Shown here: positions 36,815 to 45,585 of the stretch, in pieces
Layout of the letters: the number at the start of each line of letters is the position of its first letter
How positions within the stretch are numbered: position 1 is the stretch's first letter
From: Actinopolyspora lacussalsi subsp. righensis
GTDB taxonomy: Bacteria; Actinomycetota; Actinomycetes; Mycobacteriales; Pseudonocardiaceae
Reading direction: 5' to 3'
DNA length: 64,000 nt
NCBI RefSeq assembly: GCF_900116555.1
Contig: NZ_FPAT01000001.1
Location: forward strand, 682,001-746,000
The notes under the pieces: generated by a model
Database searches by the model: none
Seen by the model: the letters and a program-made list of their open reading frames with translations, nothing else
Told to the model about the DNA's origin: nothing
Position numbers and translations under genes: made by a program

Positions 36815-38047
36815 TCAGCCGTCGACCTCACGCAGGTACTGCTCGGCCAGTTCCGGATCGAGGAACCAGTTGCCGAAATCGGCCGGATCGTCGAAGCCGT
36901 TGACGAAGCGCTTGCGGATGGTCGCGTTGCGCTCGGCACGGGAGAAGATGTCGAGCACATGCGCCGGCGGGGGCTGCAACATCGCGTTGGTCCAGGTGGT
37001 GGCCGGTTCGACCACGGACCAGTAGCGTTCGAAGGTTCGCCGCATCCAGTCGCTGTCGAACGGTTCGCCGCCCCGCTCCAGGATGCTCTCGAGGTAGGAG
37101 GCGGCGCACTTGCTCGCGTTGTTGGAGCCCTGACCGGTGATGGGATCGTTGGCCACCACGACGTCGGCCATACCGAGAACGACGCCTCCCGACGGCAGTT
37201 CGCCCACGGGGTTACGCACCACCGGTGCGTAACCTCCGGAAAGGGTCGCCTGCGAATCGGTGAGCTCGGCGTGCTTGAAGCGCTCGTACTCCCACGGGAC
37301 GTACTGCCGCATCAGCTCCAGCATGCGCTTCCAGTGCTCGCCCGGGGCGGGCCTGTCCGACCAACAGTCCAAGGGGCCACCCGGTATGCCCTCGAAGAAC
37401 GGGATCTCACACGGCCCGCTCAATGTCAGGCCGGGAATGACGAACAGCTCGCCCACGCCGGGGACCACGTTGAACCGCACCGCGTCCATGTCCGGGTGCT
37501 CCGGCCGACGATCCGCACCGTGGACATAGCTGACCGACAGCACTCGCTGCGGGGTGTTGTAGGGCGAGCGGTCGGGATCGCGTCCGAACAGCTGGACGAG
37601 TTCGCCCTTGCCCGCCGCGACGAGCACCAGTTCGTAGTGCCTGGTCAGCGAGTCCAGATCCGAGGTCGTCACCCCGTGGAAGATGACCTTGCCGCCGTTG
37701 TCCTCGAACAGCTCCAACCAACCTGCCATCTTGACCCGCTGGTCGACCGACTGCCCGTAGTCGTCCAGCATGCCGACCCAGTCCAGCGCCCTGGTGCCGT
37801 CCTCGGCCGCGATGGAGACACCCAATCCCTGGATCCGCGGTGCGCGTCCCTCCCACAGGTTGAGCTTGTAGTCCCGTTCGTGCTGTAACGCGGTGTGGAA
37901 CATGGCCTGTGTCGACATGACACGACCACCACGGATCTCCTCCGGCGTTCGCGCGGACATGATCGTGACGTCATAGCCGTGTTCCAGCAGGCACAGACCG
38001 GTCTGCAACCCGGCCTGGCCGGCTCCGACTATGAGGATCTTGCGCAT
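36815..38047 (-). CDS. Styrene/indole-monooxygenase-like FAD protein
   Basis: A 410-aa single-component-fold flavoprotein of the StyA type. The N-terminal FAD motif is ILIVGAGQAGLQTGLCLLEHGYDVTIMSARTP (about residues 4-35). RTPEEIRGGRVMSTQAMFHTAL and a later GMADVVVANDPITGQGSNNASK (the FAD-binding GD/DP motif region) fit styrene monooxygenases. StyA enzymes epoxidise alkenes or indole with FADH2 from a separate reductase; no reductase gene is nearby. ATG at 38047 has AAAGGAAGG upstream. It follows cvnD by 69 nt on the same strand, so it is probably the fifth gene of the conservon operon. Substrate unknown. Confidence 0.85.
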   Translation of the reverse strand: MRKILIVGAGQAGLQTGLCLLEHGYDVTIMSARTPEEIRGGRVMSTQAMFHTALQHERDYKLNLWEGRAPRIQGLGVSIAAEDGTRALDWVGMLDDYGQSVDQRVKMAGWLELFEDNGGKVIFHGVTTSDLDSLTRHYELVLVAAGKGELVQLFGRDPDRSPYNTPQRVLSVSYVHGADRRPEHPDMDAVRFNVVPGVGELFVIPGLTLSGPCEIPFFEGIPGGPLDCWSDRPAPGEHWKRMLELMRQYVPWEYERFKHAELTDSQATLSGGYAPVVRNPVGELPSGGVVLGMADVVVANDPITGQGSNNASKCAASYLESILERGGEPFDSDWMRRTFERYWSVVEPATTWTNAMLQPPPAHVLDIFSRAERNATIRKRFVNGFDDPADFGNWFLDPELAEQYLREVDG

Positions 38048-38116
38048 CGCACCCTTCCTTTCACCCGACGAGACCCCTCCACTACGACACCGGTCCCCGC
38101 GGGACACGGCGACGAG

Positions 38117-38713
38117 TCACGCGGCGCCGTGCGTCACGTTCAACCGCATCGTGTGGGTAACCAGCGTCCGTAAAGCATCTACAGTGGACAATGAATCACG
38201 TGCGTCGCAGGTGATCAATGGGACGTCCGGAGCGATCGCGAGTGCTTCGCGGATCTCCTCCAGCTCGTGGGTCAACGTTCCCTCGAAGAGGTTGACGGCC
38301 ACTACGAACGGGATGTCCGAGTCGTGCTCGAAGTAGTTGATCGCGGCGAACGACTCCGCTATCCGTCTGGTGTCGACCAGCACGACCGCGCCCAGCGCGC
38401 CTCTGGCCAGGTCGTCCCAGAGGAACCAGAAACGGGACTGTCCGGGGGTCCCGAACAGGTAGAGCATCAGGTCCGGGTGCAGCTGGATACGCCCGAAATC
38501 CATCGCCACGGTGGTGGTCGTCTTCTCCCCGGCGGGATCTAGATCGTCCACGCCTTCGCTGGCCTCGGTCATCCACGCCTCGGTGTTCAGGGGAGCGACC
38601 TCGGACACCGACGATACGAATGTGGTCTTGCCGACTCCGAATCCACCCGCGACCACGATCTTCGCCGAGAGCATCAGCTCGGAGTGGTCACGCGGAGAGC
38701 TTGTTGAGGCCAT
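38117..38713 (-). CDS. cvnD: CvnD-type small GTPase of the conservon
   Basis: A 198-aa Ras/MglA-like GTPase. G1 is GGFGVGKTTF (about residues 23-32), G3 is in LFGTPGQ (about 87-93, where Ras has DxxGQ), and G4-like AVNLF (about 139-143, in place of NKxD). It has the non-canonical features usual for CvnD proteins. Conservons encode a kinase-like CvnA, roadblock CvnB, DUF742 CvnC and GTPase CvnD that may form a membrane-associated switch controlling development or metabolism in Streptomyces. The start at 38713 overlaps the end of cvnC by 26 bp, giving tight coupling. Confidence 0.93.
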   Translation of the reverse strand: MASTSSPRDHSELMLSAKIVVAGGFGVGKTTFVSSVSEVAPLNTEAWMTEASEGVDDLDPAGEKTTTTVAMDFGRIQLHPDLMLYLFGTPGQSRFWFLWDDLARGALGAVVLVDTRRIAESFAAINYFEHDSDIPFVVAVNLFEGTLTHELEEIREALAIAPDVPLITCDARDSLSTVDALRTLVTHTMRLNVTHGAA

Positions 38714-39059
38714 CGAGAATCCTCTCGAGGATATTGTGATCGTAACTGTAAGCCTGTCCGGTGGGATGAATGACGATCGCCCCTTCCGTCGCCAAGTCGC
38801 TGACCAGCACTCGTATCACCCCGAGCGGGATGTTCAGCGAGGCGGAGAGTTCGGCCAGCGATATCGGCCGTCGGGCGTGCTCGTAAACCGACCGGGATTC
38901 CGGAAGCAGCTTTTCGGCGAGTTCGGTGTCGTAATCCGACACCGAAACCATCGTCTCCACGAGAAGCTGGTGCCGGGTTCGGGTCCGTCCGTGCGTGAGC
39001 GCGTAGGGCCGCACCCGGCTACTGCGGCTTTCCCGCTGGTTCTGTGAGTGTGTGACCAT
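38688..39059 (-). CDS. cvnC: CvnC-type DUF742 protein
   Basis: A 123-aa DUF742 protein with the family opening RPYALTHGRTRT (about residues 17-28) and a winged-helix-like body, including ISLAELSASLNIPLGVIRVLVSDLATEGAIVIH (about 66-98). The fold resembles a DNA-binding wing, but conservon models place it in a protein complex with CvnA and CvnD. Third gene of the operon, 18 nt after cvnB and overlapping cvnD. Confidence 0.92.
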   Translation of the reverse strand: MVTHSQNQRESRSSRVRPYALTHGRTRTRHQLLVETMVSVSDYDTELAEKLLPESRSVYEHARRPISLAELSASLNIPLGVIRVLVSDLATEGAIVIHPTGQAYSYDHNILERILDGLNKLSA

Positions 39060-39077
39060 GGGTCTTCCTTTAACCGA

Positions 39078-39521
39078 TCAGTCACGCGGCCTTCGCGCTG
39101 TTACGACGCGCCTTAAGTCGGCACGGACCTCCGGTGTCAACGCGTGCCCGGTGTTTTCCACGAACTGGGTCATCTCGTAGGCGACTACGCGCATCTGCGC
39201 CTCGGCCGAGGTCAGTACGGCGAGTCCGGCGCCGGAACCGATACCCATGAACAGAAAGTATCCGTGCCGCAGCCGGAGAATGATCTGTTCGCAATCACCC
39301 TTCTCGAACAACGAGGAACCGTGGTGCGCCAGGCTGAGCATGCCGCTGGAGATCGCCGCGAGCTGCTCGGACTCATCGGAGGTGACCGATGAGGAAGCAG
39401 CCAGTGGCAAGCCATCCGCCGACAGAATCAACGCGTGGGTGGCGCCGTGCACCCGGTGCACGAAATCGTCGACCAGCCAGTCGAAATTCGCGGACTGGGC
39501 ATTGTTTTCTGCAGCCGTCAC
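39078..39521 (-). CDS. cvnB: CvnB-type roadblock/LC7 protein
   Basis: A 147-aa roadblock/LC7 domain protein (FDWLVDDFVHRVHGATHALILSADGLPLAAS, about residues 13-43). Such domains are dimerising platforms and GTPase activators or regulators for MglA-type GTPases; here the likely partner is CvnD. GTG at 39521 overlaps the cvnA stop by 4 bp (GTGA). The frame is open to 39797, but that part lies inside cvnA and is rejected. Confidence 0.93.
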   Translation of the reverse strand: MTAAENNAQSANFDWLVDDFVHRVHGATHALILSADGLPLAASSSVTSDESEQLAAISSGMLSLAHHGSSLFEKGDCEQIILRLRHGYFLFMGIGSGAGLAVLTSAEAQMRVVAYEMTQFVENTGHALTPEVRADLRRVVTARRPRD

Positions 39522-40810
39522 TGCTGTGGCCTCTCGGCATCGTCGTTTTCGTTGTGCTGCCTGGCTTCCAACTCGCCCTCGGCGAAATCTCCCAGGTCCG
39601 CGAGCAACTGCTGATGGCTCTCGCGGATGTCGCGTTCCGTGTCGTCGGAGTGGGGTTCCGGCGCGGGCACGGCGGAGCCGCTGCTCCCGCCGGAGGATCC
39701 CTTCAGACTCTGCGAAACCCTGCGTGGTAACCCGTTGGCCGTGGTGGCGGGCTGCGACTGGTCCTGCTGCGCCGCGGCCTGCTCCTCGGAGGGCCAAACG
39801 GGCTCGGCCGCCACCGCGGGAGTATCCACACCGGCCTCCGTGGTTTCGGACGGGGTTTCCGACGGGGTTTCGGCGGCCGCGTTCGCCCAGGGTTCCGTGG
39901 TCGCCCGCGCGGAACGCATGTTCGGGATCGCCGGTTCCTCGGACACCGGAACCTGTCGTGACACGCCCCCGTTGGGAGCCGCGTTCTCGTGCACCAGGGA
40001 GTGCGGCAGCAGCACCGAGGCGGTCGTTCCGTGTGGCGCACGACGCGCCAACCAGACCCGAATACCGTGTTTGCCAGAGATTCTGCGCACCACGGCCAGC
40101 CCCATGTGGCGCACCGCGTTGCGATCGAGCACCGGGGCACTCGCGAGCCGTTCGTTGAGCGCGGAGAGCCTCGCCGCGGGGAGGCCGATACCGGCGTCCT
40201 CGACACGCACCATCATGCTGCCCTGTTCGGTCAGATGCGCGCTGATGGTCACGGACGAATTCGGCGGGGAATGCGCCGTGGCATTGTCCAGCAGTTCCGC
40301 CAGCAGCCTGCTGACGTCGTCCGCGGCGAACCCGACCACGCCGAGTTCGGTCACCCTGCCGAGTTCCACCCTGTTGTAGTGCTCGATGGAGGACATACCC
40401 GCACGGATCACGTCGACCAGTGAAGCCGTCTCCGGCTTAGCACCACCGGCGTCCCGCCCGGCCAGCACACGGAGGTTCTCACCGTTGCGCCGCAGCCGGG
40501 TGGCCAGGTGGTCGAGCCGATAGAGGCGATCCAACGACTCCGGGTCGTCCTCTTCGGACTCCATCTGTTCCAGTTGTTCGAGCAGTGAGTCCACAAGGTT
40601 CAGATCACGCAGGGCGACACTGGAGCAGACCCCTGCCAACACATCCTGTGAACTCGGCTCACGCGAAGGCGAAGGACCGATAATCTGCGCCACGGTGTCC
40701 CGTGAACGCTGCAACAGTTGTCTGGTCGATCCCTCCAACCGCTGTCTCGCCGCACCGTCCCGTAACGATCTGCGCGAGCGTTCGAGCATCTCCCATACCC
40801 GACTCACCAT
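39518..40810 (-). CDS. cvnA: CvnA-type histidine-kinase-like protein, short form
   Basis: A 430-aa protein. A helical dimerisation region (LNLVDSLLEQLEQMESEEDD, then LDHLATRLRRNGENLRVLAG, about residues 70-115) precedes an HATPase domain with ELLDNATAHSPPNSSV (N box) and VEDAGIGLP (G1 box). A disordered 130-residue tail follows. Full-size CvnA proteins have an N-terminal sensor with membrane helices; none is seen here, so this is a cytoplasmic short form. ATG at 40810 has GAGGTGGG upstream; ATG-less extension to 40831 adds little. First gene of the leftward conservon. Confidence 0.88.
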   Translation of the reverse strand: MVSRVWEMLERSRRSLRDGAARQRLEGSTRQLLQRSRDTVAQIIGPSPSREPSSQDVLAGVCSSVALRDLNLVDSLLEQLEQMESEEDDPESLDRLYRLDHLATRLRRNGENLRVLAGRDAGGAKPETASLVDVIRAGMSSIEHYNRVELGRVTELGVVGFAADDVSRLLAELLDNATAHSPPNSSVTISAHLTEQGSMMVRVEDAGIGLPAARLSALNERLASAPVLDRNAVRHMGLAVVRRISGKHGIRVWLARRAPHGTTASVLLPHSLVHENAAPNGGVSRQVPVSEEPAIPNMRSARATTEPWANAAAETPSETPSETTEAGVDTPAVAAEPVWPSEEQAAAQQDQSQPATTANGLPRRVSQSLKGSSGGSSGSAVPAPEPHSDDTERDIRESHQQLLADLGDFAEGELEARQHNENDDAERPQQ

Positions 40811-41402
40811 CCCACCTCGCAACCAAAGCACCTATTACCGATCCGGGCTTCGTGCGGACTCGTGTCACGAGATCCAATCAGATCGGTCGGCGGAAGTCTA
40901 CGTTGTGTTCCTATTGGCCGGTCGGGGTGGCCGGTGGTTGTCGCATATTACCGAAAATTCGACCGTCGAGAGCATTTTCCCAGCTCACCGGAACAAAAAC
41001 CCGAGTCGAATGTCGCGACCACCATCTCTTCGCCCGGCCCGACCCGGCCCGTAGGGAGAAGCACCGGCGTGAGCGGCGAAAACATCGCGCGCCCCCACCA
41101 CGACACGCGGTATCGTCGCAGTACAGGGCAGCGGGGGCGAGGCCGAGGAAACTCTCGGAAACGTGTCGCACAGGCCGAAGTCGACAACCGCGGAATACCG
41201 CGAGAATCGCCGGAAGGGTTCACGGCGCGCGGGGTTCCTATTGCCTCCGGAAACGGAGAATGCCGTCCCGGCCACGAAAATCCGCCACTCGGGATATCCG
41301 ATCCTGCCACCGCGACCGACGGGATTTCCGAACCGGAAGTGGCGCCCCTGCGGCGGGGGCGCCGAACGTGCTTCCGTTCCCCGGTTCCGAGGACGGCGGG
41401 GG
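40811..41402. other. 592-nt intergenic region upstream of the conservon
   Basis: It lies between cvnA (leftward start) and the mshC stop, also leftward. It holds the cvnA promoter, not pinpointed, and the mshC terminator at 41341-41363. Overlapping open frames exist on both strands but disagree with the codon pattern of real genes here and lack homology. No RNA gene was seen. Confidence 0.5.
41341..41363 (-). terminator. Terminator of mshC
   Basis: GGCGCCCC (41341-41348) and GGGGCGCC (41356-41363) form a perfect 8-bp stem with a 7-nt loop, 39 nt beyond the mshC stop. Confidence 0.55.
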
Positions 41403-42638
41403 TTACAGGGCCACGCCGAGCAGGGCGTCCACCGCGCGGCGAATCGTCGAGGGTGCGGTCGTGTCCTCGCCCCCCTCGTACAGCGCCTCGTCGACCCAGG
41501 CGTCCACGGCTCGCAGCGCCCCTTCGGTGTCGAGGTCGTCGCTGAGCCGCTCCCGCAACCGGTCGAGAGTCGAGTCGGCGGCGGGCCCCTCCGACAGCTC
41601 CACCGCCTGCTTCCAGCGGGAGAGCCTCGCGGCACCGGTGGTGAGCAGATCGGCGTTCCACGAACGATCGGCACGGTAGTGACCGCTCAACAACGCCAAC
41701 CTGATGGCCATCGGATCCACTCGATCGCCACGCAGCCGGGAGACGAACACGAGGTTGCCCTTGGACTTGGACATCTTCTGCCCGTCCAGTCCCACCATCC
41801 CGGCGTGCGAGTAGTGGCCCGCGAAGGGGTGTTGCCCGGTCAGCGCTTCCGCGTGCGCGGCGCTGAACTCGTGGTGCGGAAAGGCCAGGTCCGAACCGCC
41901 GCCCTGCAGGTCGAACCCGATCCCGAGCCTGTTCAACGCGATCACCGAGCACTCCAGGTGCCAGCCGGGACGACCCGCACCGAGCTCGGAGTCCCAGGAG
42001 GGTTCGTCCGGGCGAGCCATGCGCCACAGCAGGGCGTCGAGCTGGTGCTCCTTGCCCGGACGATCCGGATCGCCACCTCTGTCCGGGAACACCTCCGTCA
42101 TCTCGGCTCTGCTGTAACGGGACTCGTACCCGAGCTTACCGGTGGCGTCGTGCCGGAAGTAGACATCCGGAAACTCGTCGTCGACCCGGTAGGCCGCACC
42201 GGAGGAAAGCAGTTTGGTCACGGCTTGCTCGATCTCCGGGATCGACTCCACCGCTCCGACGAAGTCCCGCGGTGGCAGTACGCGCAGGGCGGCCATGTCC
42301 TCGCGGAACAGCGCGGTCTCGCGCATCCCGAGCACGACCCAGTCCTCGTTGTCGTGCGTGGCACGCTCCAGCAGCGGATCGTCGATGTCTGTGACGTTCT
42401 GCACGTAGTGCACATCGCTGCCGTTGTCCAACCAGATGCGGTGCACCAGGTCGTAGGCGATGTATGTGGCGGCGTGACCGAGGTGGGTCGCATCGTAGGG
42501 AGTGATGCCGCAGACGTACATCCGCACCCCAGAACCGGTACCGACCGGTCTTACTTCGCCGGTGGCGGTATCGAACAGTCGCAACGGATGCGCAGTACCG
42601 GGCAGGCTGGGCACGGAAACCGATGACCAGGGTTGCAT
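41403..42638 (-). CDS. mshC: Mycothiol synthesis cysteine ligase MshC
   Basis: A 411-aa cysteinyl-tRNA-synthetase-like enzyme that joins L-cysteine to GlcN-Ins in mycothiol synthesis, using ATP. It has the HIGH-like THLGHAATY (about residues 51-59), KMSKSKG (about 288-294), and the Cys zinc ligand in YVCGITPYD. It is shorter than CysRS because it lacks the anticodon-binding part, as MshC does. ATG at 42638; upstream in-frame codons lack similarity. It stands alone, with an 82-bp element copy upstream. It implies mycothiol as the main thiol of this organism. Confidence 0.95.
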   Translation of the reverse strand: MQPWSSVSVPSLPGTAHPLRLFDTATGEVRPVGTGSGVRMYVCGITPYDATHLGHAATYIAYDLVHRIWLDNGSDVHYVQNVTDIDDPLLERATHDNEDWVVLGMRETALFREDMAALRVLPPRDFVGAVESIPEIEQAVTKLLSSGAAYRVDDEFPDVYFRHDATGKLGYESRYSRAEMTEVFPDRGGDPDRPGKEHQLDALLWRMARPDEPSWDSELGAGRPGWHLECSVIALNRLGIGFDLQGGGSDLAFPHHEFSAAHAEALTGQHPFAGHYSHAGMVGLDGQKMSKSKGNLVFVSRLRGDRVDPMAIRLALLSGHYRADRSWNADLLTTGAARLSRWKQAVELSEGPAADSTLDRLRERLSDDLDTEGALRAVDAWVDEALYEGGEDTTAPSTIRRAVDALLGVAL

Positions 42639-42774
42639 GTGTCCGACCCTAGCCGCCACGGTTGAGTGACCCGTGACGGGCCGGAGCTTTCCCGCCCCGG
42701 AGTCTCCGGCGTCGATTTCTCGCGAAATCGCCGGGCGGTGAGGCAGCACAGGGCCGCACTCCCACCACCCACGC

Positions 42775-42794
42775 AACCCGCACCGTCGCGGGTT
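42775..42794 (-). terminator. Hairpin between the SCO1664-family gene and mshC
   Basis: AACCCGC (42775-42781) and GCGGGTT (42788-42794) form a perfect 7-bp stem with a 6-nt loop in the 291-nt gap. With the element at 42838-42918 it may end the transcript of the gene upstream. Confidence 0.4.
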
Positions 42795-42837
42795 CTCCGG
42801 TGCGGCTCTCGCGAGGACGGCCCCGACGTTGTGTGGT

Positions 42838-42918
42838 CGCTACCCGATGTCGGGGCACCCGCAGCGAGAGCCGTGCCAGAGGTTCCGCCAACCCAATGCC
42901 CTGGACAACCGAGCGGAA
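42838..42918 (-). repeat. Dispersed 3'-flanking element, copy 4 (type B)
   Basis: An 81-bp leftward element starting 11 nt after the SCO1664-family gene stop. On that strand it begins TTCCGCTCGGTTGTC, contains GGCGGAACCTCTGGCACGG and ends CCGACATCGGGTAGCG. Stems TTCCGC with GCGGAA, and GGCAC with GTGCC, can form. Confidence 0.8.
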
Positions 42919-42929
42919 AAAGGTTCACA

Positions 42930-43721
42930 TCAGAAGGGGGGCCAGGGTATGGCGGGCCACTCGCCGGAGGGCGCCGGGAACACCCCGCCCCGCAGCAACC
43001 GGTCGATCCGGTCCCGCAGGGCCTGAACTTCCTTCGGGGTTATGTGCTCGACCAATCCGGCGGCGAACTCGCCGTCCAGCTCAGCGCGCAACCGTTCCAG
43101 GGAGCGGACCTCCGTCCCGTGGAGGGCTTGCCCGAGCCAACCCCACAACACGGTGCGCAGCTTGTCATCGGCGTTGAGACTCACACCGTGATCGATCCCG
43201 AGCACCCGCCCCCGCGAGGTACACAACACGTGACCGCCCTTGCGGTCCGCGTTGTTGAGCACCACGTCGAACAGGGTCAGCTTACGCAGCTCGTCGTGGT
43301 CGGAGTGGGCGAGCACAACCGGCTCCCCCTGATCGTCCCGCGCGTGCAGCACGGTCAGCCAGTTCGAGGGCACGTCCTCGGGAGTGCGGATGTCGACCAG
43401 TTCGGAGTCCTGCTCGGTGTCCACCCACAGTTGCACCATGCCCGGACCGTGGGGGCCGTTCCGTAACAGTGTCGGCGGCACCAGATGCCATCCGAGCGCT
43501 TCGGAAAGCAGATAGGCGGCGACCTCACGACCGGCCAGTGTGCCGTCCGGAAAGTCCCACAGCGGCCGTTCACCACGCACCGGCTTGTAGACGCAATCGG
43601 CCCGCAACCCGTCGTTCTCCACCGTGCACAGCAGGGTGGCGTTGGAGGCCTCGACGAGACGTCCCCGGACCTCCAGACTCCCCTCGCGCAACAGCTCGAC
43701 AGCGACGTCGTCGGCGAGCAC
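42930..43721 (-). CDS. SCO1664-family (PI3/4-kinase-fold-like) protein
   Basis: A 263-aa protein of the actinobacterial SCO1664 family, related to phosphatidylinositol 3/4-kinase-like folds. It shows VYKPVRGERPLWDFPDGTLAGREVAAYLLSEALGW (possible Lys and Glu of a kinase N-lobe, about residues 45-79), LFDVVLNNADRKGGHVL (catalytic-loop-like, about 149-165) and LGIDHGVSLN (a D-H-G metal-loop equivalent). The kinase activity is inferred from fold. It lies 6 nt after the DUF3090 gene, so the two form an operon, as in other actinobacteria. Confidence 0.88.
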   Translation of the reverse strand: MLADDVAVELLREGSLEVRGRLVEASNATLLCTVENDGLRADCVYKPVRGERPLWDFPDGTLAGREVAAYLLSEALGWHLVPPTLLRNGPHGPGMVQLWVDTEQDSELVDIRTPEDVPSNWLTVLHARDDQGEPVVLAHSDHDELRKLTLFDVVLNNADRKGGHVLCTSRGRVLGIDHGVSLNADDKLRTVLWGWLGQALHGTEVRSLERLRAELDGEFAAGLVEHITPKEVQALRDRIDRLLRGGVFPAPSGEWPAIPWPPF

Positions 43722-43727
43722 GAGCCG

Positions 43728-44294
43728 CTACTCCTCTTCCGAACGGCGGTAACCGTTCTGCCGTGGGCAGATGTGGCCCTCCGGATCGAGCGGCTCCGAG
43801 CAGAGCGGGCACGGTTTCCGGCCCGCCTCGATCACTCGCTGCGCGCGCTCCGCGAAGGCGCGCGCGTGCGCCGCGCTGAGGAACACCCGAACCGCGTCCG
43901 GTCCTTCGTCGGTGTCGTCGAGCACGACGGACTCGTCGACCTCCTCCTCGGTGACCGCGAGCAGTTCCACGACGACCGCCTCGGTCTCGGCATCCCAACC
44001 GAGCCCCATGGTGCCGACCCGGAACTCCTCCTCTACCGGCACCTCCAACGGACCGGAGTCGACCAGTTCGTCCGGTGGTTCGGAGGGCAGTTCGGTGTCG
44101 AACCGGCGCTGCACTTCTTCCAGCAGGGCGTCGATGCGTTCTGTCAGCACCGAGACCTGCTGTTTTTCCAGTTGAACGCTCACCGTCCGCAAGTCCTCGG
44201 TGGCCTGCAGATAGAAGGTGCGATCGCCGGGCTCACCGACCGTTCCCACGATGAAACGGTCGGGCTGACGGAATACGTGGATGACACGAGCCAT
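43728..44294 (-). CDS. DUF3090 protein
   Basis: A 188-aa protein matching DUF3090, an actinobacterial family of unknown function. The N-terminal half is MARVIHVFRQPDRFIVGTVGEPGDRTFYLQATEDLRTVSVQLEKQQV. The C-terminus has a CPLCSEPLDPEGHICPRQNG motif (C-x2-C with C at +9) that looks like a zinc ribbon. It is cotranscribed with the SCO1664-family gene downstream. It starts at ATG 44294, divergent from the LD-carboxypeptidase gene across a 305-nt gap. Confidence 0.9.
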   Translation of the reverse strand: MARVIHVFRQPDRFIVGTVGEPGDRTFYLQATEDLRTVSVQLEKQQVSVLTERIDALLEEVQRRFDTELPSEPPDELVDSGPLEVPVEEEFRVGTMGLGWDAETEAVVVELLAVTEEEVDESVVLDDTDEGPDAVRVFLSAAHARAFAERAQRVIEAGRKPCPLCSEPLDPEGHICPRQNGYRRSEEE

Positions 44295-44599
44295 GACACC
44301 CTCGACACTAAGTCACAGCGCTGCTGATCATGCAGCCCCTTCCCCTCGCGCACGAAAGGGGATCGTCCCTGGCAGCGTCGATGTCGATCTCACCCTCCGG
44401 GCGGATCGGCCCGCGACCACCCCACCGGGACGATGTTCGCCACCCGCGAACAACAGTCACCGTTCCGCACCGCCACGAACCGAACGGAACTCGGACACAC
44501 TCCCGAGAGGAACCTGTCACCAAACGTAGCAAAACCGGAACCGAAAGTGACCACTGCCGTGCGCGCTTCGGCACGCCCCGAGCGGTGCACCATGAGGTC
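44295..44599. other. 305-nt divergent intergenic region, DUF3090 / LD-carboxypeptidase
   Basis: It must hold two promoters. The inverted repeats GCTGC-N7-GCAGC (44320-44336, with an inner TGATCA) and CCCCTT/AAGGGG (44336-44361) lie close to the DUF3090 start. Nothing else stands out. Confidence 0.4.
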
Positions 44600-45535
44600 A
44601 TGCCGACGATCACAGCAGCACGCACCATTCCTCCCCCGCTCCGCGTGGGGGACACGGTCGCGGTGGTCGCCCCCGCGGGCCCCGTGCCGGAGGAGCAACT
44701 GCGAACCGGTGTCGGGCTGCTCGAATCGTGGGGGCTGCGGGTCAGAGTCGGCGATCACGTGAGGGATCGGCATCCCCGGCTGGCCTACCTGGCCGGTTCG
44801 GACGCCGATCGGGCAGCGGACCTGGAACGAGCGTGGTGCGACCCCGAGGTCAGCGCGGTGTTGTGCGCACGCGGTGGCTACGGCAGTGTGCGGATCCTGC
44901 CACGGCTCGACTGGCGAGCCATGGAACGGGCCCCGGGCAAGCTTCTGGTGGGCTCCAGCGACACGACGGCACTGCACGAAGCGATCGGCCGACGGCTGGG
45001 ACTGGCCGGCCTGTTCGGGCCGATGATCGCCACGAAAGCCTTCACCGAGGACGTCACCGCCCGCGAGCACCTGCGTCGCGCCCTGTTCGAACCGACGGGG
45101 ACGCGCCTGAGCAGCCCGCACTCGGCCGCGCTGCGGAGTGGGCGCGCGGCGGGGATCACCCACGGCGGCAACCTGAGCGTGCTGGCCGGGCTGCTCGGCT
45201 CCGGGGAGCTGCCCGAACCACCGAATCCCGGTCTGGCGCTGCTGGAGGACGTGACCGAGCAGCCCTACCAGCTGGACCGGTACCTCACCCAGCTGAAACG
45301 GGCGGGGTGGTTCGAGACGGCCACCGGGGTGGTGTTGGGTTCCTGGCAGGACTGCGGGCCACTCGAGGGCGTACGTGCGACGCTGCTCGACATCCTGGGT
45401 GATCTCGGGGTACCGGTGTTGTGGGAACTGGGATTCGGTCACTGCGACGGCCAGCTCACGGTGCCGCTCGGGGTGGCCGCCGAGCTCGACGCCGAGGCGG
45501 GCACTCTCACATTCGGCGCGACCGGACACGGCTGA
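44600..45535 (+). CDS. LD-carboxypeptidase (S66 family)
   Basis: A 311-aa serine peptidase of the LdcA/MccF family that removes the terminal D-Ala from L,D-bonded tetrapeptides or cleaves related amide bonds. The nucleophile elbow is LVGSSDTTAL (Ser about residue 107). VAVVAPAGPVPEEQLRTGVGLLESWG opens the protein, CARGGYGSVRILPRLDW follows, and the C-terminal half has the Glu and His of the triad (ELGFGHCDGQLTVPLG). ATG at 44600 follows a short GAGG. It is divergent from DUF3090 and 50 nt before the kinase-like gene on the same strand. Confidence 0.9.
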   Translation: MPTITAARTIPPPLRVGDTVAVVAPAGPVPEEQLRTGVGLLESWGLRVRVGDHVRDRHPRLAYLAGSDADRAADLERAWCDPEVSAVLCARGGYGSVRILPRLDWRAMERAPGKLLVGSSDTTALHEAIGRRLGLAGLFGPMIATKAFTEDVTAREHLRRALFEPTGTRLSSPHSAALRSGRAAGITHGGNLSVLAGLLGSGELPEPPNPGLALLEDVTEQPYQLDRYLTQLKRAGWFETATGVVLGSWQDCGPLEGVRATLLDILGDLGVPVLWELGFGHCDGQLTVPLGVAAELDAEAGTLTFGATGHG

Positions 45536-45585
45536 ATCGTGGTCCGCCACGACGGGCCATCTCGCGAGGGGCGGCGGTACGAGGG

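Noticed and set aside
40862-41545. 227-codon frame in the gap upstream of cvnA
   Set aside because: It overlaps mshC antisense at its end, has Arg/Pro/Gly-rich composition, no ribosome site and no recognisable domain.
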